Shown piece after piece: positions 22,963-31,871 of a stretch of 64,000 nucleotides of DNA. Each line of letters starts with the position of its first letter. Within the stretch, counting starts at the first letter, position 1. Under the pieces are notes generated by a model. The model saw nothing but the letters and a program-made list of their open reading frames with translations, was not told the origin of the DNA and did not search any database. The translations under genes were made by a program, and so were the position numbers. This stretch comes from CAYXDO01 sp964463485 (GTDB taxonomy: Bacteria > Myxococcota > Kuafuiibacteriia > Kuafuiibacteriales > Kuafuiibacteriaceae), in the NCBI GenBank assembly GCA_964463485.1, contig CAYXDO010000009.1, positions 58,658 to 122,657 on the forward strand, written 5' to 3'.

Positions 22963-25251
22963 GTGCGGAAGAAGCTGATCCTGGCCTTGCTTCTCGTGCT
23001 CGCCTTGTTCGTGCTCGGGGTTTGGGCCTGGACCCGATCGATGGGCGGCATCGACCCGGCGGCGATCGCCCCCGCGACCGTCAGCTTCGATCGAGACGGC
23101 GTGCCCACGATCCGCGCGCGGACGTGGGGCGAGCTCGCCAAGGCCCAAGGGTACGTCGTCGCCTCCGAGCGCCTGTTTCAAATGGACTTGATGCGCCACG
23201 CCGCTTCGGGCCGCCTGGCTGAGTGGATCGGGCCGGCCGTCCTCCGCCTCGACGAAATGCGACGACGCGAGGGCTGGCAAGGGCTGGCCGAGCGCGGCTA
23301 CGCCGAGCTCACTCCCGTGGAAAAAGAGCTCGTCGATCGCTACACCGAGGGCGTGAACGCGTTCATCGAAGGGCGGCGCTCACGCTGGGGGCTCGAATAT
23401 CTCGCGTTCGGCAAGCCAGAGCCTTGGAAGGGCTCCGATAGTCTCCTCGTCCTGCTCTCGATGCTCGACCAACTCACCCGCGCGGCCGACTCGGAGGCTT
23501 GGCGGACGCGCTGGTCGGAGGGCCTCGGGCCAAAGTGGAGTGAGTTTCTCTTCACCCAGAACCACCCCTGGAACGTGCCCCTCTTCGGAGATCCTCAGCC
23601 CGGCCCTGAGTTGCCGTGGGACGCCAAGCTCGAACGGGAGCCGCTCCAGCCGGGCGAGCTGAAGTCGGCTGGGCTCGTCCTCGAGGAACCAGCTTCGGTC
23701 GGGTCCAACAACTGGGTTTGGTGCAAAGCCCAAAAATGCCTCGTCGCCAACGATCCTCACCTGGGCCTGTCCGTCCCGGGGCTTTGGTACGCCGTGCGCT
23801 TGGTGCTCGAGGGCGCGCCAGAGGGTGACGTTCGATGGGTCGTAGGGGTCACGATCCCAGGCCTGCCGGGCGTCACCCTCGGCATGAGCTCACACCTCGC
23901 GTGGGCCTTCACGAACGTGGGCGAGGACGTCGATGATTGGCTCCGCGAGAGAGTCAGCGAGGACGGCAAGCAATACCTCGCCTCCATCCGAGCCGACGGG
24001 TCCGAGGAATGGCGCGCCATCGAGTCTTCGGACGAGGTGATCCGAATCCGCGGCGCGCCCGAGGTCACCGTCAAAGCCCTGCGTACTCATCGCGGGCCCC
24101 TCGTGGAGCCGACTCACCCGGCCCGAAGACCCGGTGGCCCGTTCGCGATGCTGGGGACCGAACACTATTACTCCAGGCAGTGGCTCGGGTCCCAGCCGCA
24201 CATGATCCATCTGCCGGTCGAGCTGAATCGCGCCGGCTCGATCGAGGCGATGATGACCGCGCTCGACGCCATGACTCTGCCCGCGCAGAACGTCCTGATG
24301 GCCGATCGGAGCGGTCGCCTCGCCTACCGGGCCTCGGGAACAACGGTGATTCGTAGAGTCTCCGGTCAGCTGATTCAGGACGCCGTTCTCGGGGAGTGGG
24401 TCGGCGTCTTGGGTCCGGAGCGCCGGCGCCGACTGATCGTCGAGACCTCCTCGGCCTCCCATTTCCTCGCGACGGCCAACGAGCGGATCTGGGTCGACGA
24501 GTACGGACACCGCTGGGGGGACGATGCCCGCAAAGACCGCATTCGCACCGTCTTGAGCTCCAAGGAGGACTTCGGCGTAAAGGACATGAGGGCGCTCCAG
24601 CGGGATACTCACAGCCGATTTCACCAGGAGCTCCTGAGTTGGGTGCTCACTCACGGGAGCGTCCCGGAGGCTCGCGCTTCGCGTTGGCGTGCGTGGACCG
24701 GCGCCGCCGTAGACGACGCCGTCACCTTCACCGAGGCCGTCGAGCTCGAAGACAAGCTCTCCGCGCTGCTGATCGAGAGAGTCCGCAGGAAGCGAATGCC
24801 GCCTGGTTCGAAGGACTGGCCGTTTCCCGGCCGACTCACGAGGGCGTGGATTCTCGCGACGCTCGCGGCTCCGAATGGGATGGAGTTGTTCGGGCTGGAG
24901 GTGGGGGAGGTCGCGCGGTTCTTGGGGCAGCTCCCGGTGCCTTCCGAGACTTACACGAGCGCCAACCGCTGGCAGGCCCAGCACCCTTTCGTGGGCCGCA
25001 TCCCCGTGGTTGGAAGCCTGTTTGCCGTTCCTGAGGTGGATCAGGTCGGCTTCGACGAGCTCGTTCGATCGGAGTCTCCCAAATTCGGCGCGTCGGTGCG
25101 GCTGATTTGGTCCCCGTCGAATCCGCGCGAGAGCGAGTGGTCGGTCCCGGTCGGACAATCCGGCCACGTGGCTTCGCCGCACTACTCGGACGGGATGGGT
25201 GACTGGTTCGCCGGGAGGTACCGCCGGGCCTTGCCCGAGCCGTTGCCCTGA
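22963..25251 (+). CDS. Penicillin acylase family (S45) N-terminal nucleophile amidohydrolase
   Basis: 762 residues from a GTG start. An N-terminal hydrophobic segment (LILALLLVLALFVLGVWAW) directs it to the membrane or periplasm. The family start motif is VSFDRDGVPTIRA. The catalytic Ser is S248 in VGSNNWVW: the precursor is cut between G247 and S248 to free the nucleophile, giving an alpha chain of about 247 and a beta chain of about 515 residues. It hydrolyses amide bonds of acylated substrates such as acyl-homoserine lactones or beta-lactams; the substrate cannot be told. Domain spacing and length fit the family. It stands alone, between the Rpn and Uma2 nuclease genes. Confidence 0.92.
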   Translation: MRKKLILALLLVLALFVLGVWAWTRSMGGIDPAAIAPATVSFDRDGVPTIRARTWGELAKAQGYVVASERLFQMDLMRHAASGRLAEWIGPAVLRLDEMRRREGWQGLAERGYAELTPVEKELVDRYTEGVNAFIEGRRSRWGLEYLAFGKPEPWKGSDSLLVLLSMLDQLTRAADSEAWRTRWSEGLGPKWSEFLFTQNHPWNVPLFGDPQPGPELPWDAKLEREPLQPGELKSAGLVLEEPASVGSNNWVWCKAQKCLVANDPHLGLSVPGLWYAVRLVLEGAPEGDVRWVVGVTIPGLPGVTLGMSSHLAWAFTNVGEDVDDWLRERVSEDGKQYLASIRADGSEEWRAIESSDEVIRIRGAPEVTVKALRTHRGPLVEPTHPARRPGGPFAMLGTEHYYSRQWLGSQPHMIHLPVELNRAGSIEAMMTALDAMTLPAQNVLMADRSGRLAYRASGTTVIRRVSGQLIQDAVLGEWVGVLGPERRRRLIVETSSASHFLATANERIWVDEYGHRWGDDARKDRIRTVLSSKEDFGVKDMRALQRDTHSRFHQELLSWVLTHGSVPEARASRWRAWTGAAVDDAVTFTEAVELEDKLSALLIERVRRKRMPPGSKDWPFPGRLTRAWILATLAAPNGMELFGLEVGEVARFLGQLPVPSETYTSANRWQAQHPFVGRIPVVGSLFAVPEVDQVGFDELVRSESPKFGASVRLIWSPSNPRESEWSVPVGQSGHVASPHYSDGMGDWFAGRYRRALPEPLP

Positions 25252-25354
25252 GTACAGCAGCCGCTTCAGCCGCTTCAACGCTCAAATCCTCCAACGCTCC
25301 GTTGCTCCAATCTTGCTGCTTGAAATCCCTGCGACACGCTCCGACAATGACGCG

Positions 25355-26391
25355 GTGGTTCTTGCCCACCGCTGGTCCTTGAACGCAGACGACCCTCGCG
25401 CTCCGAGCGCTTCGGCTTGGGCGTCGATGTCCGAACGCGAACGCAGAGCGGCCGTGGAAGCGCTCCCTGCGCTGATCCCCTTCGAAGCCATGGCCATGGA
25501 GGGCGATGTCCATCGCAACGCCTGCGAGGACGCCCTGGACGAGCTTGAGCGGTACTTCAAAAAGATCTCGCGGAAGAGATCTACATCTCGAAAGACTTGG
25601 CCGTCTACTACCCGGACGAGCCCCGAATCGTCCCCGACTTGCTCGCCGTTTTGGATGCCGACGACCACAAGCGAAATACGTGGGTCGTGAGCTTGGAGGG
25701 GAGAGGGCTCGACTTCGTCCTCGAAGTACATGTCGTCGGCCACCGCCGAAAAGACACGATCCGCAACACCGCCACGTACGCGCGACTGGGCATTCAAGAG
25801 TACTTCGTCTTCGACCAACCCACCGGAGCGCTCTGGGGGCATCGACTCGGGCCCGGAGCGTCGGTGTACTCAGCCATCGTTCCGTCTGGCCTTCGACTGA
25901 GCTCGTCCGTCTTGGGTCTCGACCTCGCGGTGGTAGGGTCCGCGCTCCGATTCTACACGGGCACGGCGCAACTCCCTGGCGCCGATCAACTCATTCAGAG
26001 TCTCGAATCGATGGTGGGTTCGGTGATCGAAGAGAAGAGAGCGGAGGCCATGGCACGCGCCGAGGAAGCGAAAGCGCGGATCGAGGCGGAGTCGCGCGCC
26101 GACGCCGAGGCGAAGGCACGGGCCGATGCGGAATCACGGGCCGACGCCGAGGCGAAGGCACGCGCCGCTGCGGAGTCGCGCGCCGACGCCGCGGCAAAGG
26201 CACGGGCCGATGCGGAATCGCGGGCCGAGGCTGAAGCAAAGGCCCGAGCCGAAGAAGCGAAGGCGCGAGCCGAAGAAGCGAAGGCGCGAGCCGAGGAAGC
26301 GAAGGCGAGAGCCGACGCGGAACGGAAGCTGCGGTCCTTGGAGCAGCGCCTAGCTGAGCTCGAGGGTCGAAGCACTCCCAAAGGGGAATGA
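25355..26391 (+). pseudogene. Uma2-family (DUF820) PD-(D/E)XK nuclease gene, frameshifted
   Basis: A Uma2 protein is split over two frames. The first part (GTG at 25355, or ATG at 25427) reads RNACEDALDELERYFK; the second continues EIYISKDLAVYYPDEPRIVP, the Uma2 core, with DFVLEVHVVG and IQEYFVFD following. The join falls at the five-A run 25559-25563; one extra A would restore a continuous protein of about 345 residues reading ERYFKKDLAEEIYISK. The cause is a single-base deletion or a sequencing error. The C-terminus, about 26031-26350, is a charged coiled coil of EAKARAE and ESRADA repeats. Uma2 proteins are predicted restriction-like nucleases and are numerous in myxobacteria and cyanobacteria; their role is not established. 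Confidence 0.8.
26041..26320 (+). repeat. Imperfect tandem repeat encoding an Ala/Glu/Lys/Arg coiled coil
   Basis: Units of 15-30 bp encode AEEAKAR and ADAEAKARADAESR repeats at the C-terminus of the Uma2 protein. The last three units (GCCGAAGAAGCGAAGGCGCGA type, 21 bp) are nearly identical, pointing to recent expansion. Confidence 0.7.
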
Positions 26392-26476
26392 CTGCGCGGA
26401 CTCTCGGGGTTCGGGGGCACCAACTCGGAAGACGCCAAGGCCGGCTTGCCAACCCCGGGTCTCCTCGTGCTCGCCG

Positions 26477-29108
26477 CTACTTACTGGGTTTGTGTCCGAT
26501 CTCGCGCATGATGGCTCGCATGCGTCGCGTCTTCACTTGGTCGGTGCGCATTTCTTCGAGGGCGAGCTGTTTCTCGAAGAGCAAGAAGGCGGCGTGCATC
26601 TCGTCTTCGCCGACGATCTCTTTTCGCGCCAGATGTCGACCCTGGGGGTGCATGAGTGTGAGGCCGGCCGTTTCGCTGATCTCGAACAGCTCTGCGCCGA
26701 GCGCTCGGGCCTCCGCGGACTCGGAGGCGAGGTCATCACCGAGCTCTTTTCTCAACTTCTCGAGCTTCTCTTCGACCTCCTCAGGATGAATCGTCCAGTG
26801 GACCTCGAGCACTCGGAAGGGATTGGCACCCTTGGCTTTGCTCAGCCGCGCCCGGAGCTTTTCTTCGATCGACATTACTACGCCGGAGCTCGTGCCGAGC
26901 TCGAGCAAACCCAGCCCGACGAGACTCAGCAGCAAATGATACAAAGTCTCCTTGGACATCGGGCTCTGTTGAGCGACCTCGCTGAGCGGGCGGGAGCCGT
27001 CGAGCCTCTCGACGAAGCGTTCGTCGCGCGAGCTCAGCTTGAGCCTCGGCAACCGCTTGTCCGCACCCGGAGTCAACGTCGGAGCGAGCTCGAAGCGACG
27101 GCCTTCGACGTACGTTCGGACTTTGTCGGGTGGCAGCGACCTGAAGGTCTGGAGGAAGATTTCGCGGCCAGCTCGGTCGAGCGAAATGGCGAGCGAGGCG
27201 GTGGGCTCGCCGGCGGCGCGGAGAGTATAGCGGCCGCTCGTCTTCGCGAGGATCGGTGCGTGGTGCACGAGGAAATCCCAGAAAGCACCCAGAAGCTTGG
27301 CCGGAGGAACCAACGCTTGGTCCGCGACCGCCTTCTCTGCGGCGCCGAAGTCACCCTTGGCGTCGGCGAGGACTTTGTCGGCGGCCTGCTGTCGAAGCGC
27401 CTGAGAGCGCACGAGCTGTCGGACCACTCCGTCGCCGTCGGGACTGTTCAGTCGGACGAGGTGCCCGCTGCTGAAGTAGAGCTGATAACGATCGAGCTGC
27501 AGGAGCACGTCTTCGGATTCGCGCCCGGCTTTGAGGAACAGCATCGGCACCGACGCCGCGGGTCCGGTCGACCAATCCTGCGGCGACTCGAGGATGTCCT
27601 CGACGCCTTGGATCGGACGAATCGCGCCGGAGATGCCCACGGACCTCCGCTCGGGCGCCGGCGAGTGTTGAATCGGAGCAGGTCGCTTCGGCGGTGAAGC
27701 GCTCTTGCCGCCGAGGAGCTCGTCGTCGGTCTCTCCGCCGGCCTCGGGCTCGTCGTCTTCGATGAAGGTGCGAGGGGCGGCATCCTGCGGCGGGCTCGGC
27801 GGCGGGACGGGTCGCCGCTCGTCGCCCTTGGCGCGATCCTTCCGGACGTCCTCGGTGCTCTCACGGACAGCGCGACTCTCCCGAGCCACGTCGGCCTGAC
27901 TCTCGCGGACGGCCCGACTGCCCCGAACGGCCTCGTCGGCGTGGCGCTCGCGAGGCGCTTCGGGAGCCTCTTCGGCGGCCGGAGGCACGGGTCGGGTGAG
28001 GACCTGGGCCTCGACCTTCGCGATCTCTTCGGCCTCCGCCAAGATCGCGGCCCACGCAGGAACGGGACGCGCGTGACGCACCCCCGAGCGAAGCCCACCT
28101 CGCTGGGCGACCGCTTTGGGCGGGAGGCGATGCGGTCGCGCGGAGGGCGCCCGCTCTGACTTGGTCGGCTCCGACCTCTGCGAATGATTCGGCCGGCGGA
28201 CCCCTCGCGCCGCTTGCGTTCGCGGGACATGGTTTCCGCCGGAGTGAGTCTCTTCGGGCTGAGCCTCTTCGGGCTGANNNNNNNNNNNNNNNNNNNNNNN
28301 NNNNNNNNNNNNNNNNNNNNNNNNNNNNNNNNNNNNNNNNNNNNNNNNNNNNNNNNNNNNNNNNNNNNNNNNNNNNNGTCTCTTCGGGCTGAGTCTCTTC
28401 GGGCTGAGTCTCTTCGGGCTGAGTCTCTTCGGGCTGAGTCTCTTCGGACTGAGTCTCTTCGGGCTGAGCCTCTTCGGAGGCAGTCTGTTCGACCGGAGGC
28501 TCTTCCGACGGAGGCACATGAAGGGGCAGCTCCTCGGGCTGAGGGACCTCCGAAGGTGGCTCGACCGGCGGGGGCACCTCCAACGGAGACTCCTCGGGAG
28601 GAGGCACTTCGTAGGCAGCGATTGTTTCGGAGGGCTCTTCAGGGGATCGCGGGGCGAGGGGCTCGGCGGCTCCCGCGACTTGCAAGGGAGATCCGCGAAG
28701 CGCGGACAGCTCTTCGGCGGCTCGAACGCCGTGCTCGGACGAGCTCAGCCGCACGAGGACCACGTCCTTGGTCACGGGCTCGGCTTCGGCCTCTATGCGC
28801 ACCGTGCCTTCGACGCCGGCCAGCACGAGCTCGAACTCGCTCAGCTCCCAGACCGCGAGGTCATCGGTGTGCAGCAGAAAGGAGCCGTCGGACGTGAGAG
28901 TCTCGAGCACTTCGTCGAGGGCCGAGGCGTCGATGAGGACGCGATTCTCGATCCAGACGGCCAAGGACGATGCAACCTTTCGGGCCGACTCTACGCCTAT
29001 TCTGGCGCCAAGCCCAGTCCGACGAGCGAAGCTGCGAAGCTTCGCCCGGCCGCGACGAGCGACCCACTCCCGGTGGGTAGTGGACCCGCGACCAAGGTCT
29101 CGACCCAT
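26477..29108 (-). CDS. DUF4388-like/J-domain-like protein, interrupted by assembly gap
   Basis: One gene spans the 100-N gap. Before the gap the frame from the ATG at 29108 has a PilZ-like head (ENRVLIDASALDEVLETLTS) and a Pro/Glu linker ending in PEETQ repeats. After the gap the protein resumes in another frame as PEEAQPEETH. It then reaches a DUF4388-like region (MLFLKAGRESEDVLLQLDRY) and a C-terminal J-domain-like helix set (NPFRVLEVHWTIHPEEVEEK). The frame change disappears if the true gap is a multiple of 15 bp. Such proteins are common in Myxococcota and are linked to polarity and signalling. It starts 81 nt after the Ser/Thr kinase gene stop on the same strand, so the kinase may phosphorylate it. 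The true start may be downstream of 29108. Confidence 0.8.
28248..28482 (-). repeat. 15-bp tandem repeat (PEETQ units) containing the assembly gap
   Basis: Units of GTCTCTTCGGGCTGA run at 28248-28277 (two) and 28378-28467 (six), with a diverged unit after. The phase continues across the gap if the gap is a multiple of 15 bp. Confidence 0.9.
28278..28377. other. Assembly gap of exactly 100 N
   Basis: A run of exactly 100 N, the conventional placeholder for a scaffold join of unknown length. It falls inside a tandem repeat, which explains why the assembly broke there. The true length could be zero or many repeat units. Confidence 0.97.
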
Positions 29109-29152
29109 TTGAGCTCAAACCATTCCATCTTGGAACGACGACGCTTCAGGAA

Positions 29153-29178
29153 CGCAGGAAGATGCCTGCGGTCCCAGG
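29153..29178 (-). repeat. Dispersed hairpin element, copy A
   Basis: CGCAGGAAGATGCCTGCG followed by GTCCCAGG (plus strand) matches the reverse complement of 50843-50869 at 26 of 27 positions, with one base missing. It sits between the stop of the kinase gene and the start of the DUF4388-like gene. Confidence 0.75.
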
Positions 29179-29189
29179 CCTAAGACAGC

Positions 29190-30302
29190 CTATTTGGGGT
29201 CGGGCAAAAAACCGCGTGCGAGCGAGTCGTCTCGGCGCGTCAGCTCGGAGGTCTCGACGATCGAGATCGGCACGAGCGGCTCGGAGTCTTCCGCGTCTCG
29301 CGTCGGCAGAGCAGCCACGGCCGAGCTGTTGCGCCGCGCATGTGCTTCTGCCCGTAGCGCCTCGAGCGACTGACGATCGAAACCTTCGGGAGCCTCTTCG
29401 AGCAGCGTGGGGACTTCGGTCCACTTCGCCTCAGGGAGCGCGGCCTCGAGCGGCCGCAGGAGCCTCGCGAGCTCGACCCTCAGCTCGGCCATGGAGCCGG
29501 GTCGCCCGTCCGGAGACTTGCTCAACATGCGCCTGACCAAATCCGAAATTTCGATGGGCACAGACTTCCCGCGCTCGCGAAGATGGACCGGCACGGGCTC
29601 TTCGTTCACGTGCTTCGCCATGGTCACGTAAGGCGCCCCGAACGCAAAGACGGGCTCGCTGCATAGACTCTCGTAAAGAGTCGCCCCGAGGGAATAGATG
29701 TCGGACCGCGGCCCGACCGCCTGCCCGAGGATTTGCTCAGGCGACATGTACTCAGGCGTACCCACCGCGAACCCGGCCTCGGTCAACGCCTGGCCTGCAC
29801 CTCGCGAATCGAACGCCAGCCCAAAGTCGAGGACCTTCAGCACCTCCTCGCTCCCGATGTCTTCGATGAAGATGTTCGCGGGCTTGAGATCGCGGTGAAC
29901 GATCCCCTCTTCGTGAGCCTCACGTAACGAACCCGCCGCCTGCAACGCGAAGCGCAGCACCTTGTCGACCGGGATGGGCTTCGACTTCAGCAACACATCG
30001 AGCGGGCGCCCCCGCAAAAGCTCGGTCACCACGTAAGGACGCCCGTCGGGCAGCTGCCCGGCATCGAACAACTTGATCGTGTTGGGGTGCCGCAGCGAAC
30101 CGACGATGCGAGCCTCGTGATGAAATCGCTCCCGCGCCGCAGGATCGGACGTCCCGATACGAAGGACCTTGATCGCTACGTCCCGGCTGACGATCCCGCG
30201 CTGGCGAGCTCGATACACGAGCCCCATTCCTCCGCCACCAATCAGGGTCCGGACGTCGTAGCGCTCATCGAGGACGGTTCTCTCGAGGGGGTCGGTCGAC
30301 AC
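29190..30302 (-). CDS. Eukaryote-like Ser/Thr protein kinase, cytoplasmic
   Basis: 370 residues from a GTG start. A complete Hanks-type kinase domain spans about 10-280: glycine loop IGGGGMGLVYRA (21-32), catalytic Lys K45 in VAIKVL, HRDLKPAN with D138, DFG at 159-161, and GTPEYMSPEQ for the activation segment. The C-terminal 90 residues are polar with no transmembrane helix, so it is soluble, unlike PASTA-type kinases. The window also has an FHA protein, a plausible reader of its products, though not adjacent. It lies directly upstream of the DUF4388-like gene on the same strand and probably shares a transcript with it. Confidence 0.94.
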   Translation of the reverse strand: MSTDPLERTVLDERYDVRTLIGGGGMGLVYRARQRGIVSRDVAIKVLRIGTSDPAARERFHHEARIVGSLRHPNTIKLFDAGQLPDGRPYVVTELLRGRPLDVLLKSKPIPVDKVLRFALQAAGSLREAHEEGIVHRDLKPANIFIEDIGSEEVLKVLDFGLAFDSRGAGQALTEAGFAVGTPEYMSPEQILGQAVGPRSDIYSLGATLYESLCSEPVFAFGAPYVTMAKHVNEEPVPVHLRERGKSVPIEISDLVRRMLSKSPDGRPGSMAELRVELARLLRPLEAALPEAKWTEVPTLLEEAPEGFDRQSLEALRAEAHARRNSSAVAALPTRDAEDSEPLVPISIVETSELTRRDDSLARGFLPDPK

Positions 30303-30413
30303 CCTTCGATACTAGAGCACTGAACAGGCTGGAAGGTCAGGATTTCGTACTCGAGCTCGACTCGAGCGAGGGCCGCGCAAGAGCGACGTGTTCGGACACC
30401 ACACGGGTTGGAA

Positions 30414-30458
30414 GCTCGGAATTCCGTGCTCGTGCTCGTGCTCGTGCTCGGAATTCCG
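30414..30458. repeat. (TGCTCG)4 flanked by 13-bp direct repeats
   Basis: GCTCGGAATTCCG at 30414-30426 and 30446-30458 are identical and enclose four TGCTCG hexamers (30427-30450). Each flank contains the palindrome CGGAATTCCG or GGAATTCC. It lies between the kinase start and the end of the KPVIYLYP gene. The same hexamer recurs at 36829-36993. Confidence 0.85.
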
Positions 30459-30464
30459 CGCTCC

Positions 30465-31712
30465 TCAGGTCTCGTCCAGGTTGGTGCCGCCCCACTCGAC
30501 GACCGTGAAGCCTCTTCGTGTCATCGTCGGAAGCTCGGGGCTGCCTACGACCTTGGGCTCGGGCACGCGCATGAAGACCATGAACAGCCGAATGGTCGTC
30601 TCGGGCTTCGGCGCGATCGTCATGTCCGCGTACTGCCCGTAGGCCTCGGGGGACAGCATCTGGACGAGATTGTACGGATTCTTCGACATCGGCGCGATCC
30701 AGTACGAGACGAAGTCCGTGCGCTCCTTGGCATTGAGCGCGTAAGCGTCGGCGACGCGATCGAGGAAGCTCTCGACCTCGCTCGAGGCGACCATGAAGGC
30801 CTGCTGCGGATCGATCTCGAAGCCCTTCGCGTACGAGCCCTCCCAGAAGAGGTAGCCGTAGCGCTTCTCGGTCGCGCGATCGAACAGCGTGCCGTCTGGC
30901 CCCGCCATCATCTCCCACGAGCCGTTCTTCGACTTCGGATACTCGGCGATCATCTCGCCGTCGAGCTTCACGGAGACCGTCACGTGTTGGACCTTCTCCG
31001 GGTAGAGATAAATGACGGGCTTCTTGATCGTGTAGATCGGTCCGTGCTCGCTGAAGTCGAGGAGCGTGACCTCGCTGCACACCGCGATGGCGCCCTTGGA
31101 GTCGGGGTCGCGAGAGAAGGCGAAGATGGTCGGCAACGGATCGTGGTCGCCGTTGACGACGAGCAGCGATCGCTTGGCGTCCACGTCGTAGCCAGCGTCC
31201 TTGAGCTTGTCGAGCTGCGCGGAATCTTTGACTACGCTCGCGAGGGACTTGGTGACCCACTTGCCGTCCTTGAACGGTCCGCCTTCGAGCTCGATTCGCT
31301 TTCCGCCGAAGATCGTGTCCTCGACGTTGATGCCGTGGGCGGTGGCGCCGAGCGCGCGGACCTTCGGCTTCACCATCGCCGGATCGAACGTGAGCTCCTT
31401 TCGGTCCTCGGAGAGCGAGACCGCGTAGAGCTTCGAGACCGAAGGCGGAACGGCGTCGCCGAGGATCGTCTGAAGGGGCTTGTTCGGCTTGAGCGCAGAC
31501 CCATGGGTCTCAGGGCGCCCGAGGTGTTTGGCGAGCTCGTTGGCTCCCTTCTCGAGCTCCGGGCGCGCGAGGTAGTTGTTGTCGTTCTTGTCGACCGTGT
31601 AATCGACGAGCTTGTTGAGGTTCGTCTTGGTCGGCTTGATTTCGTGGTCTTTGAGAACGTCCTTGGCGACTTCGAGCGAGAGTTGCTGGCCTTTGATCGA
31701 GATCTTCGTCAT
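30465..31712 (-). CDS. Conserved protein with KPVIYLYP motif, function unknown
   Basis: 415 residues from the ATG at 31712, which has GAAGGGG upstream at good spacing; a longer frame to 31763 lacks support. No signal peptide or membrane segment is seen. The motif KPVIYLYPEK at 231-240 is the hallmark of a widespread uncharacterised family found in bacteria and fungi, where it precedes a beta-rich domain (VTVSVKLDGEMIAEYP). The C-terminus has DFVSYWIAPMSKNPYNLVQM and ends FTVVEWGGTNL. The first 110 residues (DKNDNNYLARPELEKGANEL) resemble an EF-hand-like helix pair, but calcium binding is unproven. I do not assign a function. The divergent gene on the other side encodes a cNMP-domain protein. 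Confidence 0.8.
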   Translation of the reverse strand: MTKISIKGQQLSLEVAKDVLKDHEIKPTKTNLNKLVDYTVDKNDNNYLARPELEKGANELAKHLGRPETHGSALKPNKPLQTILGDAVPPSVSKLYAVSLSEDRKELTFDPAMVKPKVRALGATAHGINVEDTIFGGKRIELEGGPFKDGKWVTKSLASVVKDSAQLDKLKDAGYDVDAKRSLLVVNGDHDPLPTIFAFSRDPDSKGAIAVCSEVTLLDFSEHGPIYTIKKPVIYLYPEKVQHVTVSVKLDGEMIAEYPKSKNGSWEMMAGPDGTLFDRATEKRYGYLFWEGSYAKGFEIDPQQAFMVASSEVESFLDRVADAYALNAKERTDFVSYWIAPMSKNPYNLVQMLSPEAYGQYADMTIAPKPETTIRLFMVFMRVPEPKVVGSPELPTMTRRGFTVVEWGGTNLDET

Positions 31713-31871
31713 GTGATATCCCCTTCGGGTCTTCGAGACGCGGAACGTATGCCCTAGACGCACGTTTCAAAGCAAGGCCCCGAAGGTACATTCTGACGCC
31801 CACAGCACGCGAAAACGGGTCTCGCTCGGACCGGTTGACTCGGCCGGGTCCCACAGAGTGCTCTTCGTCAA

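Noticed and set aside
25559..25563. Programmed -1 ribosomal frameshift in the Uma2 gene
   Set aside because: The local heptamer does not fit the A-AAA-AAG slippery site in the right frame (only five A), and no downstream stem was found. A deletion or sequence error is simpler.
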